Shown here piece after piece: positions 1-10,790 of a stretch of 64,000 nucleotides of DNA (position 1 is the first letter of the stretch; the number at the start of each line of letters is the position of its first letter). A program made the position numbers and the translations under genes. The notes beneath the pieces were generated by a model. The model was not told the origin of the DNA, searched no databases, and saw only the letters and a program-made list of their open reading frames with translations. Source of the DNA: Adiantum capillus-veneris (lineage: Eukaryota; Streptophyta; Polypodiopsida; Polypodiales; Pteridaceae); the NCBI GenBank assembly GCA_014529385.2, contig CM043968.1:30103013-30167012 (forward strand), in the 5' to 3' direction.

Positions 1-680
1 TGCAAAAGAACAAGCGGTTTTTCCTCGACGGTATAGCATAATTGATCATCTTATCACTCTTCATGTTCTTATGGAGGAAATTAGGTTGAAAGGCCAAGCG
101 ATTGTATTATTTCTTTGTGGACTTGAAGAAAGCTTCTGATATGATTTTACGCAACAATTTGTGGAGAAGGATTGAAGAAATCCAAGTGCCAAGTGAGTTT
201 GTGCTTGCGGTTTCTTGAATCTATGAGAAGGTGATATGTCAATTGCCCATGGGGAAGAAGCATCTCAAAAACATTTGCAAGAACTATTGGAGTTAAACAA
301 GGATGTCCATTGTCACCAACTCTCTTTGGTCTTTGCATCGATCAATTGGAACAAATGGTACTTGACTTTATGCAAGAAGGCGGTATTGAAGAGGTCACTA
401 TTGACAATGAGGTAATCATGCTCTTTGTTGAATACGGATGAGAAAGTGCTTCTAGCACACACTTTAGAGGATGCACAAAAATTTATGACTATCCTTTAAA
501 AAAATTTCTTTTATAGTGAGTTGATTGTGAATGAATCCAAAACAAAGGCTATGCTTGTGAAAATCAACCATCAGGAGAAGCCATGCATTGTGTATAACAA
601 TTAGACACTTGAAGTTGTTGAGAGATTAAGTATCTTGGCCTTGAGGTTCCAGCCAATCACCCTACAACAGCATGATCCCA
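1..680 (+). pseudogene. LINE (non-LTR retrotransposon) reverse transcriptase remnant
   Basis: Reading across frames on the plus strand gives an ordered set of non-LTR reverse-transcriptase motifs: DHLITLHVLMEE near 45-90, FVDLKKASD near 110-140 (motif A, normally F-x-D-x-x-x-A-F-D), GVKQGCPLSPTLFG at 289-330 (motif B), then a degraded YADD region near 425-445 followed in another frame by VLLAHTLEDAQK (motif C flank), and KYLGLEVP-like residues near 625-655. At least two frameshifts and several stops interrupt it, so it is a dead copy. The 5' part (endonuclease, ORF1) lies outside the window. The motifs are seen directly; assignment to a particular LINE clade is not attempted. Confidence 0.85.
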
Positions 681-990
681 AGTCTCAACAAGAAGTACAA
701 CATTGGGTTTGCTTGTGAGTTCATCTATGACAACCCCTCCATTCCATGGGTATGCATTGCAATTCCAAAGAATACTTTCAATTGCAACGCCAATAGGTCC
801 CGCATTCCTATATTCTCGAGGGACTTGCCTTCTCCTTGGGCACATTTTCTTCATTAATATGCCTTGCGACACATTTTGTTGTTAGATAGTGTGATCTTCA
901 CATACAAAACATTTTGCATCCTTCATAATATTTTGTCTGGTCTCATTTGGCATGGTACACACACAGGGAGGGAGAGGAGAAGGAATGCAT

Positions 991-1224
991 TGTTGGCATT
1001 AGGGTCACAAGAATGTACACACAGCTTGGAAAAGATGAAGAGATGAAGAAACTCAAGACACACAACACTGAGTATTTCTTAATGCATAAATCGAAAGATA
1101 AGTTAGCCCTACATTGATGGGCATATATACAATGCAATACGGGGGAAAAACTCCTAGTCAAGGAAAAAGTGTCTGGGCGGTCCTAAGTGTGTTTACACAT
1201 ATAACTACCACATATATAGTAACA
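991..1224 (-). mobile_element. Ty1/copia LTR remnant of the same family as element Z
   Basis: The reverse complement matches the LTR of the copia element at 52420-57565 along its length: the ACACACAG block, the 'taagttagccctaca' block, 'gggcatatatacaatgca', the C-rich 'cgggggaaaaactcct' and the 'actaccacatatata' end. It runs from TGTTGG to AGTAACA. Directly right of it lies 'aattccccttggag', which on the minus strand is a purine tract against the LTR start, as in element Z. It is therefore best read as a 3' LTR whose internal part is lost. No target duplication is visible. Confidence 0.7.
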
Positions 1225-3346
1225 AATTCCCCTTGGAGTGATACGGTGAACGAGAGCTTTATACCTTTAATTTTTATTTTAGTCATTGTACAAGATATAA
1301 GATAGAAGATATAAGATGACCAATTTCTCAATCCTCTTCCCACTCTTGATAGCAAACACATTTAAGTCAAGCTTCTCAAAATGGTTTCATAAATGTCTAC
1401 ATATTAGGTTTTTCTTTCTTACCTAATAGAAAACCTTTGTTCTCATAGAAAGGAGAGATTTCAAACTCTTAGATATCAAACAAATTAAAGTGCGGTTCCT
1501 CAAAGTGGCCATCTAAAAATTCATTGTCGCTAACTATATCAATTATTGCTAAATTATTATTGGTCATACACAAAATAACACTTTGTCAATTTGACTTTAT
1601 TTTGATTATAGAAAGATACAATAAGATCGATGCCTCTATTCCCTTCCCACCCTTGATAGGAAAGCTCTTGAAATTTTGCACATGCTTGCACGAAGGCATC
1701 CAAGAAGGCGTAGAGGATGGTGTGCTGGCAACCATTCCTTTTGATGCACGTGGCTGCACGGTGACTAGCAGAGTTTGGGATCTATGCAGGAGCATGCATT
1801 ACGAGGGAATGGTCACCAACGAACCATTCCCAGCCGTCAAGAGTCGACAAGAGGGGGTCATCCAAAGGGATGCCAATGTGCTGCAGATCTGACGCATGCC
1901 ATCCTAATTATGCTTGAGAAACGTTCGTTGATGGAGGGTTAAGATGTAATACTCCCCGACTCCTAACCTTGATGGACGAGAATAAATTGATACATTGATA
2001 ACTAAAGAGATGCATCCTACTAATCATCACCAATGACATCAAGATCATATGAGCAAATAGAAATATCGCTTAGAGAAAAATTCATGTGTATTTTGGAATC
2101 TTGCTTCACAAGTGAAGTATCAAAGACCATCCATTTTATGAGAAAAACTAAAGGATGACATTAATGGACACCTTGTACAACCAACATTCTCATGACCAAT
2201 ACAACCAAATTCTTTTCTGCAAGGTAGGTGAAAAGTTTCAAAAAGCGTGGTGGCAATATAACCAACTACAACTTTTTTCAAAATTTGTAAGGTAAGTTTA
2301 CCATACTTTGATAACACTCCCACGATATTTGGCGAATGGCATTATACGCATATGAAATGATCAAACACAATTATCTGACATCATTTATATTTGGAGAGTT
2401 GACTGATTTCAACTTAGAACCAGCAGCCAAATCTAATCACCCTTACACGAAAATTGAGTTCAACCTTGAGCTAGCCCAAAATTTGACAAGCATTTAACAA
2501 CTAATTGAAATTTGAAGAGGCAGCTCCATCCGAACTTTTCTAGATCTCGAATGCTAGGAGCCATTAGATGTCAAAAGCAAATTAGAAATTTCTAATGCAA
2601 TAGAGGCATCATGTCAATGGTTAGCTTCAGAAGAGCAAATGGAACACAAATTTTGAAGGCAACCTTTTTGCAATCACTCAATACCACCACAGTATGTACT
2701 AATAGGCTCGCTAAGCCCACAGACTACCTCAAATTTTCTTGCTGAAAACCACATCATGTCCCATACCCAAGAGCCCATTATCACTGAGAACACCCTCTAA
2801 CTGGTATGGTATCCAAATCTGCTATTACACAAATCTGATGTTTGAAAAATTCTGTGCACGGAAGGTTCAAACAAGGAACTAGATATGTGGCTGAGAAAAT
2901 CATGTTTTTTGTCTCGACAAAATCCATTGATCACATACCAAATACCATTCAAAGCAGTGTATGTAGAAGTCAGAACCGTGCAATGATGTGTGAAGCGGTT
3001 TCAGGAGTCGTCCGTAACCTCTTGAACAATTGTTCAACAAACTGACACTTTCTAATTGTTGTCTGTTTCTTTGTTTAGATTGCCTCACACAAAACCAGCT
3101 TCATGCCACTTCCTCAATTCCCAACATAAGCTGTTTAAGCACTGGACACACAAAGACTCCCGCATGTCTTACACTCTTTTTTCACCATGTTGCTTAGCTT
3201 TACCATTACTTGCTTAGATTTCTTCAACCTCAAAAATCAACCTCATGCCACTTCTTCAGTTTCCAACATGGCTCGTTTGAGCACTGGACACACAAAGGCA
3301 TCCGCACATCTCTACTCTCTTTACATCACACTTCTTAGCTTTGCAA
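1225..3346. other. AT-rich stretch, no supported gene
   Basis: About 2.1 kb without a coding sequence I can support. The longest open frame (1524-1892, plus) shows no recognisable motif. Only a diverged tandem repeat at 3102-3385 stands out. Confidence 0.5.
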
Positions 3347-3385
3347 TTACTTCACACTTCGCTCAATTTTGACCACACGGATCAC
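3102..3385. repeat. Diverged tandem duplication, period about 142 bp
   Basis: Two units begin with 'catgccacttc' at 3102 and 3244 and share 'gcactggacacacaaag' and 'cttagctttac/gcaattac'. They differ at many positions, so the duplication is old. It lies just downstream of the Josephin gene stop codon. Confidence 0.7.
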
Positions 3386-3799
3386 TCTAGAACCAAGTTC
3401 AAATCTTTGGCTTATGAACTGCCTGACCCCATCATTGTTGCCAATGGCAATGGGCTCAGGCAGATCGCTGTCCAAATCAACCCAAGAACCATTGATTTTC
3501 TTCAAAGCAGCCCAGTGCCTGCCTTTCCATCCACCAAATCTCTGTGTTTCGTGATTGAAAATGAATCCAATAAGCATGGGGTCATCCAAATCTATAGCAT
3601 TTGCACCCAACTGCTGGTTACAAAAGCTCATCTCTGCTCCTCGCGACTGTAGGGCCCTCGCAAGAACATTGGCATCGTAATTTCCAGTAAAAATGTTGTA
3701 GTGAGAGCTGATGAGGCGAGAAAAGGGACCACCATAATGCAACTCACGGGGCAGATTGCACGCTATGTTGTTGAGCTCACAACGGGTGAATGCCTCACT
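3347..3799 (-). CDS. Josephin-domain protein (ataxin-3/Josephin-like deubiquitinase fold), main exon
   Basis: The Josephin fold is the papain-like protease domain of MJD/Josephin deubiquitinases, which cleave ubiquitin chains using Cys, His and Asn/Asp. The open minus-strand frame runs 150 codons from a possible splice acceptor (ttag at 3800-3803) to a stop near 3347. Family landmarks appear in order: FTRCELNNIACNL, HYNIFTGNYDANVL (family pattern HHNxxTGNYDVNVL), NAIDLDD, then GRHWAALKKINGSW with the catalytic His, and DLDSDLPEP supplying the third catalytic position, then VRQFISQRFE. The end matches the usual Josephin-like C-terminus, and the frame is unbroken, unlike the transposon genes around it. 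The catalytic Cys segment should lie in an upstream exon and is not clearly present. Family assignment is confident; activity is doubtful. Confidence 0.8.
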   Translation of the reverse strand, partial: SEAFTRCELNNIACNLPRELHYGGPFSRLISSHYNIFTGNYDANVLARALQSRGAEMSFCNQQLGANAIDLDDPMLIGFIFNHETQRFGGWKGRHWAALKKINGSWVDLDSDLPEPIAIGNNDGVRQFISQRFELGSRVIRVVKIERSVK

Positions 3800-3871
3800 C
3801 TAATTATCAAAAATTAAAATGTAAGTACAAGTTTGAACAAAAGCTTCAAGGAAAAGATGACATCAATAGAC

Positions 3872-3940
3872 GAACCACATTTTGTGCAAATATTGCATAG
3901 CATAAAGGCTTTCCTGCTCTGTAATTTGCGCAACAATCAT
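3872..3940 (-). other. Tentative first exon of the Josephin gene, lacking the catalytic cysteine
   Basis: A 72-nt gap with GT...AG ends (3800-3871) separates the Josephin exon from a short open segment starting at an ATG (3940) and reading TEQESLYAMQYLHKMW. It sits where the family has an E-x-Q-x-L-C-A-x-H-x-L-N-N-L-L-Q segment. Only E, L, A and L positions agree; the catalytic Cys and following His read Tyr and Gln. The donor (gtctat) is weak. Joined in phase 0 it would give about 173 residues, normal for plant Josephin-like proteins. Alternatively the true first exon is lost, or lies elsewhere. Confidence 0.3.
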
Positions 3941-3964
3941 ATAATTGTTTGTCTGCTTAAAATG

Positions 3965-4218
3965 CATATTCTGTTTTTTTAAACCTATGTTTCCTTTAAC
4001 TGATGCTCTTGCCTTTACCTGCTAACTGATCTTAGCAGATAAATCAACGGTACAAGGAACAAGAGTCCATAAACACAATCTGACACGAGTCCATATTCTG
4101 TTTTTTTAAACCTATGTTTCCTTTAACTGATGCTCTTGCCTTTACCTGCTAACTGATCTTAGCAGATAAATCAACGGTACAAGGAACAAGAGTCCATAAA
4201 CACAATCTGACATGGTTG
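3965..4218. repeat. Near-perfect 127-bp tandem duplication
   Basis: The unit beginning 'catattctgttttttt' at 3965 is repeated at 4092 and runs through 'cacaatctgaca'. I see almost no differences between the copies, so the duplication is recent or an assembly artefact. It lies upstream of the Josephin gene. Confidence 0.9.
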
Positions 4219-4320
4219 CATAACACAAAGAGAAGAGAGAATGTTTAACATTGTGATAAGAATGTAACAAGACCAACTTGATCTATCTGATGAGTCTTGA
4301 ACTAAAGACCATGCACTTAC

Positions 4321-4446
4321 GAGCAAAATGGGCTGATCAATATACCAAACTTTCCTGACAAAATGATTAGGCCCCAATTCTCCTATAATTTTCACCACAA
4401 ACATTGCAAGAGCAGTCCCAGCATACCAAAGTACTCTATCCAACTC
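4321..4446 (-). other. Candidate coding exon, unknown protein
   Basis: The minus-strand frame reads LDRVLWYAGTALAMFVV, KIIGELGPNHFVRK, VWYIDQPILL, then meets a good splice donor (CTC|GTAAGT, GT at 4319-4320). A possible acceptor (tctag) lies at the other end, next to the LTR that starts at 4454. The segment has a hydrophobic stretch and looks coding, but I do not recognise it. It could be a 5' exon of the neighbouring locus or a fragment cut by the LTR insertion. Confidence 0.3.
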
Positions 4447-4453
4447 TAGACCT

Positions 4454-4902
4454 TGTACTCAAAATCTTTCCGAATGAAAGAAAGCTCCAACATGACTGCA
4501 ACCTGTCATCTCTCCTTGAAACGAACAACGCAGGAGGATCTCCCAGCTACACGGACAGCCTATGGTGGACACGCGTCGGATGAACCACCTGACCATAGCC
4601 ACCATTTGGCAACTCCCTCATGTAAGGGCCAACATCCGAGGACATAAGCATGCACCTGCAAGACCGGGCGTCCCATACCACCCGGCCTCACCTCCTCGAG
4701 GTGACATCGCGCACTCCTAGCCTCACGGGCTAACCACTGGAACTCTGTCGGTGGGGGTCGATAACTACAAATGAGGCCTTGGCCTTCTTTTACAAAAGTG
4801 ATCAGCTACATTGGCCGTGTTCACGCTACAGCCGCCCGGACATTGGACACCCATCCCAACGGTGTCATAGACTAGATCCCCTCTCCTATAAGTGGGATAA
4901 CA
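4454..4902 (-). mobile_element. LTR of gypsy element M (3' LTR)
   Basis: On the minus strand a purine tract (aagggggaaata, about 4903-4914) is followed by TGTTATCCC, the expected start of a 3' LTR after a gypsy polymerase. The chromodomain end of element M lies directly upstream. The far boundary at the TG at 4454 is a guess. The opposite LTR is not in the window. Confidence 0.55.
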
Positions 4903-4914
4903 TATTTCCCCCTT

Positions 4915-6170
4915 AAGAACCATTGATGTCCTCAATGAAGTGGGGATACTGACCTTTCAAAGCTCTAATTGATTCACAAGTAGCAAACTTTTCAAACTGA
5001 CCCTTCCATTTAATTAGGTACTCATCATAAACACATCGACGCGAATGATGGGTACGGTGGTCTAAAATGGCCTCCTCAATTTAAATATCTTCCCATACAC
5101 TTTCCTCGATAGACACAACAATGTCAGCTTCACCTAGTTTTTCTTTAAGGCGACTGACATAAAACACTAGATGTACACTAACATCCGAAGGAAGAGCCAA
5201 ATTTATAGGCAACTTCGCCGATTTTCTTTGTGATCAAGAATGGACCACAAAATCGAGTTGAAAGCTTATAATGCTTTCCAATTCGCATAGTTTTGGAATC
5301 TTTGGGTACCTTCGGATAGACCCATTGTCCCACATCTAGAGTCCTTAGAGATCTCTTTCGATTAGTATAAGAAGTAACTCACATTCAAGCATTTCTTTCA
5401 TATCATACAAGAAATCACAAGCTTTGCTATCTTTGACTTTCTCTAAGCCAATAGCACTAGGGGGATTTAGGCTCAAATCCATACATCAACATGAATGGGC
5501 TTAACCCAATAGCAAAATGCTTGCTACTATTACAGGAAAACTCTAATTGTGAAAGGTACTCTTTCCAATCAGATTGCCTATGAGAGACATAAGACCTCAA
5601 CATGTCCAACGTTTGATTCATCCTTTCAGTTCGTCTATTAGACTTCGGATGATCAAAAGATGACATATTCAACTTCGTCCGAAGGTGAACAAACACATGT
5701 CGCCAAAATTGCCGATTGAACTTGGTATCTCGATCACTAACGATATCCTCTGGCAAACCATAGAGCTTATAAAATTGATACATGAATAAAACAGCCAAAT
5801 CATGGCTTTTTACTGTCGACTTCATTGGTATAAATTTTGCCGTTTTTGTGAGTCGATAGACCACAACCCAAACGGCATCATTGCCACGACTAGTGTTTGG
5901 CAAACCAACAATAACATCCATAGAAATACTCTGCCACTTGGCATTACGGATTTCCAATGGTTGTAGCAAGCCAACTTTTCTAAGGCTCTCTGCCTTGTTG
6001 ACCTGACACTGAGTGCATCTCTTCACATTGCTATCCATGTAAGAGGGGATCCTTGGCCAATAGAAATATCGTTTGGCCAATGCCAAAGTTCTTTGAATGC
6101 CACGTCACAATATTCGAACAAAATCCTTTGTCAAATCTCATCGATTTCCGGGACACAAACTTTTCCATTT
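4915..6170 (-). pseudogene. Gypsy element M: integrase and chromodomain remnant
   Basis: From high to low coordinates the minus strand encodes a degraded zinc-binding N-terminal region (6060-6165), then an open integrase core at 5457-6086: YFYWPRI, CTQCQVNKAE, MDVIVGLPNT (first Asp), IVSDRDTKF (second Asp) and RRTERMNQTL (Glu present). After a broken linker comes a chromodomain (about 4915-5130) with DEYLIKWKG and a stop in its N-terminal part. This is the C-terminal half of a chromovirus polyprotein. Gag, protease and RT are missing because the copy is cut at 6170/6171 by LTR A. The integrase is a different type from those of E2 and G1, so this is a separate lineage. Confidence 0.85.
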
Positions 6171-7895
6171 TGTTGCTAAATTACCAGAAAAATAATTTTA
6201 AATGAAATAATGGATTTATAAGTACGAGGGTTTTCTTGCTTGGGACACTAGGAAAATAAATTATGAATGAATTATTGGAATTTTAAGTGAGAGGGTTTTT
6301 CTCACTAGAGTCATCCAAGTACAGATATTCCTTGTGCGTCATTCAGAGAAATGACGAGAGCACTAAGAACAGGAATATCTGTAAGACCACGAAGAACGGG
6401 TACTTCTGATGCGTCACATCGGATGGGTGACAGGGAGCATCGGGAAGAAGCATTCGACCATTCGGAAACGGACATCTCTAATGCGTCATAGGAAGGGTGA
6501 CAAAGCATCGTGAAGGAGATTGTATCGTAAGTTCGGTAGGAAAGGACTAGGTGATGGGTATTCCTGATGCGTCACAAGATGGGTGACAAGGAAGGAAATT
6601 CGGAACTGTATTAGAATTGTGCACAAGGATGAGCAAGCACTTGAATGAAGATAGGTTCAGAGGAGACTTTGAGGAAAAACAGATGCTTTCTAAGAAAGCG
6701 GGTTGCTTTTCGAGAAAGCATATGCTTTCTCGCAAGGAACTCTATGTTTGCATTGCATCTGTGCATATGGTTGCATCCAGGGACGCCTAGGAAGTGTGGT
6801 GCAAGCATTGTTTTCAACTTATAAGGCTTTACTTAGCTTTTCACTGGTTCATATCATTTTTAAAAGTCGTTGGCCGCCCACTTAATAAGTGGCCACCTAA
6901 TTAAAAAAAGCAACAAAACCCCAGCGTCCCCCACTCTCTCTCTTTTTGGCAAAAAAAAAAAGCGATATCTCCTCTCTCTATCGGAGGTGCCCCCCACCTG
7001 CCCTATTCTTGCGGGGAGGAACCCCCCATTCCTGCAAGCTGCTAGGAGCAATAAAAGCACACTCTCTCTCAGATCACAAAAAAATCCAGCGCTAGCAAGG
7101 AGGGGCTGCTGCAGATTTCAGCTACGAAGATGACGCCGCCGGTGATGCCCATGGCTGCCCCGAGTATACCGGAAGACGCCAACACCATGTAGACGAGTTC
7201 CATCGCGAAGAAGTGCGAAGGGAAAGTGTTTCCATCGCAGCACGCTGCTGTTTTCCTCTGTTTTTCAGTCCATAACGTCGTAGACGGGGCTGATCTACAA
7301 GAAGGAACCCCAGAAAACACCTCTTCTCTATGTAGGACTGGAAGAGAATGTTCTCTGCGACGAGATCTCTTCCGGGGAAGTTGCTTTTCGAGAACCAAGT
7401 TGCTCCGAGCATCGAGACTTCGAAGGTAACGTTTTTTCTTGTTATGATCTTTGAGCGTTTGTTTGCAGGTGTACTTCCTCTTCGTGAGGGAGTAGGAGCA
7501 AAGGAAGGCATAAGCCTCAGCAAGAGAAAAGCGCTATGAGGAACTAGAGCCAGATCAACCCAAGGGTTTCATACCCGAGTTTGGGAAGCAGATTCACGAA
7601 TCTGAGAGCGCTAGACTCTCGGACTCTAGGAATAGAGTCGGAAAAGAGTTGCAACGATGCCATGCCTTGAATTTAGAAGGTGAGATCCAGAGGCGAGAAC
7701 CTTGGTTCTCGAGGATTTGGAACAAGGAACGGAAGTTCCTTGGAATAGGGATCTATCCTAGAAATAGGAAGCCGAGGCTTCCAGGAACCATCGAGTCTTA
7801 TTCTAGTGGTAATATGTTCGGTTCAAGTGCTTGTATAGACTTCTCCCCAGTAATAAAGATACTTTTACGGGCGGGGGACTGTTTTCTTGTTCAAT
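6171..7895. mobile_element. LTR-like copy of family A, truncated
   Basis: It begins TGTTGCTAA and matches the reverse complement of the solo LTR at 45522-46772 in order: the 'gcgtcacat...gggtgac' blocks, 'tatgtttgcattgcat', 'gcatccagggacgcc', 'gcccacttaataagtgg', and near 7860 'acttttacgggcggggg'. It is longer than that copy (about 1.7 kb) and ends early at about 7895, where gag sequence of another element begins. Insertion was into gypsy M at 6170/6171. A poly-A tract lies near 6950. Confidence 0.7.
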
Positions 7896-8811
7896 AGAAG
7901 GGTAGACCACCATGTTCGAACATTTCCCTTAAAGAAAGAGGAAGCCCTCCAAATCTTAATGTGCTCTAAATAATGCCCTCCAGAGAAAGCTATATCAAAC
8001 TGTTGTATAAAGGCCAAAGCCCTCGAAGCATCTCGGAATCTAGAAAAAGTGTCAAACTTAATTGATTTTCTACCTTCTTTAAATTCTCGAACTTTTTTGC
8101 TTTTATCTTCGAGGAAGTCATACTGATTGGCTTTATAGAAATGCTTCTTCTTTGTGTAAAATTTGTGATCGTCGGAGTCCGAACTATCTGAAGACGAGCC
8201 CTCTATAGAACTGTTCGAAACTGGGCGAAACTTAGGCTTCTTTGCCTTTTTCTTGCCGTTTCCGAAGCTTTGCTTTATGCTTCGCTTTTTCCCTTTCCTA
8301 ACTTAGAAGAGCTAGAAGAACTGTCAGAAGAAGAAGAAGAAGAACTGGATACTCCTTCAAATCGCACACGCTTCTTCTGCTTTCTTGCCGAGGCAAAAGT
8401 AGATTGACGACCCAAATAACCCGGGAAGTCAGTTCCTTTCTTCTACTTTTTGTCGTGCTTTTTGGCTTTGTTGTTCGCGTCAAAAGCTAAGTAATCCACC
8501 ACCTCTTCCAATTCTTGCTTTGTAAACATCCTCCTAGTAGGAGGTTTCAAACCGGGTGGCTCTGTGGCCTTCTGCCCCACTGGGTGTGCACCTTGTTGAA
8601 GGATGTCTAAGTCAAAAAAATTTCAAATTTCGGATCCTTCGCAATGTTGATCATCATCTTTGTTGCGTCGTCAACCAATTGTCGACGTTCCATCTCTACA
8701 ATCTCTGCCTGAGTAGGCCGAGGTGGGCCGTACTCTCCATGAGAATCTTCTTCATGATCTCGTCCCGCATCCCCAGATGCAGAGGAAGTCAACTATTCAT
8801 TGTTGGAATCC
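7896..8811 (-). pseudogene. Family-G gypsy gag, N-terminal part (G0)
   Basis: The minus strand parallels the gag of element G1 (43886-45411): start MDSNNE, an in-frame TAG, SASGDAGRDHEEDS, YGPPRPTQAE, DDATKMMINIAKDPKF, an acidic Ser-rich stretch around 8160-8340, then the retrotransposon gag domain start (KVREFKEG-like at about 8085, FIQQFDIAF-like at about 8000). Several frameshifts are present. The rest of gag and all of pol are absent; the copy stops at LTR A. Confidence 0.8.
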
Positions 8812-8864
8812 ATAAGTGTCGCGAGAAAAGGATCAGATTTCTCGATAGAAGAGAAATTGGCCGC

Positions 8865-8876
8865 GCTCTGATAACA
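8865..8876 (-). other. Primer-binding site of G0, initiator-Met tRNA type
   Basis: The minus strand reads TGTTATCAGAGC one base from the LTR end, one mismatch from the initiator-Met primer site TGGTATCAGAGC. It places the 5' LTR at 8878-9440. Confidence 0.7.
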
Positions 8877-8877
8877 C

Positions 8878-9440
8878 TTTAATCAAACTTGGACACTCCA
8901 AGTCAAGATTCTACTACGACACAGGAGAGATTCACTTCAAAATAGTTCACAATTCACACTTGATTCAACATGCCCCTGCAGAGTTAAGTGTCTAGAGATA
9001 TTGGCCCCAAAGACTGGCACCCCTTTCAGTATTTCTTTTTGTATTAATCTGTGTTCAAAGTACAAGAGAGTGGGAGGGTTCTCACTCTCAGACTCTGCGT
9101 CCAGATGCTCTGAGAAGTGAGGGCCCTGCCCACTTATTTATAAGTTACAAGGGATGCCCACAAGCAGAGCCCCAAAAGCAGTAACCAAAAGCTTCTCCAA
9201 AAATAAAGCAACTGACCCAAAAGCCTTCGTAAAAATCAGCCAGCGAATCTACTTTTCCGTACGCTTTGCCACGTCATCAGCTGCGCAAAAAGCAGGTTTC
9301 CGTACGGATGCCACGTCAGCATTGTCCCCGCGTTTTTCGCCGGAAAATTCGCGACTGCCATGTCAACATTGTCTCCGCGTTTTCTGCTGCTGCTAGCATT
9401 GCGAGGGTGTCCGGGCATGCTACATCACCAGTTTGTGATA
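8878..9440 (-). mobile_element. Family-G LTR (5' LTR of G0)
   Basis: Reverse complement of the LTR at 30638-31214: 'cttggacactccaagtcaag', the GGCGCC-region box (here ggcacc, 8998-9045), 'gcgtccagatgctctgaga', a TATA-like 'cttatttataa' and the end 'gtttgtgata' (canonical TTGTGACA). Both ends show single-base decay (TTTAATC for TGTAAT; TA for CA). Confidence 0.8.
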
Positions 9441-9942
9441 AAAGCAGGCTGATCTGCAAACACTGAATGTTGAATGCTGAATGCTGAAATACCTGGCATA
9501 GGCTGATGATGCTTGATGAAATACGCTGTTCTTGATGAGGTTCTTGCTGAGGAGAAACACTAGAGGGCCTCCTGCAGATTCTGCCTGTGCTCTCTTGGTT
9601 TCTTCTGCTTCTACTGAGTGACTCCAAGGTTTCTTTTATATTAACTTAGCAAATTTGCCCTACCCAGTTTCCCAACAAAGTCACTTATTAATAGTAAGTG
9701 AAAAATGGCTAAAATAGGGAAAATGGGTTCTATGCACTATACAATGCTCATGATGGCTACTGACTATAATGCTGATGATCATGTTGTGTTCAACCAAAGG
9801 ATATGCAGCTACACTAAGTGCCTGGACATGCACGGCCTGCGCACAAGCTCACAAAGGTGCCAGAACACTTCCTAAGCTGATTTGAACCCTGGACGTGAAG
9901 TAGCTTGTCCACATGCACATTGGATTAATCATGCACATGACA
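9441..9942 (-). mobile_element. Family-C LTR, partial
   Basis: The stretch from about 9575 to 9942 matches the LTRs at 16285-17423 and 36645-37484: 'caaatttgccctaccca', 'aaagtcacttattaatag', 'catgcacggcctgcgcac', 'gtagcttgtccacatg' and the end ATGACA. The 5' two-thirds are missing. It abuts the G0 LTR with no spacer. Confidence 0.75.
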
Positions 9943-9952
9943 TCGACAATCG

Positions 9953-10030
9953 GAACGCAACTCGGTTCTCGAAAAGCAACTTCTTGGGAGAGATTTCTAC
10001 ACAAAGAACCTTCTCTTCCAATTCCAGGGA
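9953..10030. mobile_element. Short family-A LTR fragment
   Basis: 'cggttctcgaaaagcaactt' and 'ccttctcttccaattcc' match the reverse complement of 7330-7400 in LTR A. Only about 75 bp remain between the C-type LTR and the LINE. Confidence 0.6.
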
Positions 10031-10790
10031 CTACCTAGGTGCCGCTCCTGCATCCTCTATCAGGAGGCAATGCCCCTACATAGTCGCTTCGAACAGCAGT
10101 CAATCGTGTTTTCGATTCCTGGAAACGACTAAGCTCCTTGAGTCCAATGGCCACTCTAGTAGCAATGTCTCCCTGTGTAACCTGACTCTCGGTCCACAAT
10201 GTAACCACCTGCTCTCTGAGCTCTGTATCTAGCAAAATCCTCTCAAGCATGCGTAACAACACTGCCATTCCTCTGCCTGTCAGCTTAGCTCCGTGCATAG
10301 TAGCATGGCTACCTCCAATCCTCTCAGAGGGGTCCTCCACTATGTTGAAGTCACCCCCAATGCACCATTGCTCTGCATGCGGCAAAGATTCTACAATGTG
10401 AGACCAAAACTCTGCACGTGCACTTGCCACATTGGGCGCATAGATGTTCAGGAAGCCCAAGAGGTAGCCCTCAACTTGCATAGTAATCCACTGAGCCTTG
10501 CCAAGCACGATAATACCTCTGCCCACAATGGCACGTTGCTAAGAGTCTGCAATAGTCATAGCCCTCCCTGGATACCACCAGGTACAAATGCAGCTGACCA
10601 AAATGTCTTATATCGTCCACGCAAAAGCTGACCACATCGTCTAATGCGGCTCTCACAAAGATGATGCTAATAAGATCAGTCTCTCCGTCCACAAGGCATC
10701 ACTGAAGCTCCTGACGCAATCGACCCCGTTGGCGCTGAAACTGGGGCCCACCTAATCCCTACACGTTCCATGAGACAATCCTCATGGAGA
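10031..10790 (-). pseudogene. LINE L2 ORF2: apurinic-type endonuclease domain
   Basis: The minus strand starts near 10787 with MRIVSWNV (stop) GLGGPQFQRQ, the standard start of plant LINE ORF2. It continues with LLGFLNIYAPN, EFWSHIVESLP, WCIGGDFNIVEDPSERIGG (catalytic D-x-N of the EEP nuclease fold). One stretch (10035-10526) is open for 163 codons; the rest is broken. The nuclease nicks target DNA for target-primed reverse transcription. The reverse transcriptase that should follow is missing; a fragment of that kind sits at 46875-47500. Confidence 0.85.

Noticed and set aside
1524-1892. 122-codon open frame on plus
   Set aside because: No motif, poor composition for a plant protein, and no neighbouring splice or homologous context. 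Likely chance.
8998-9045. TGGCGCC as a lysine- or aspartate-tRNA primer site
   Set aside because: It lies inside LTRs, not beside their ends, and initiator-Met sites are found at the proper places for family G. The downstream bases do not fit a tRNA T-arm.
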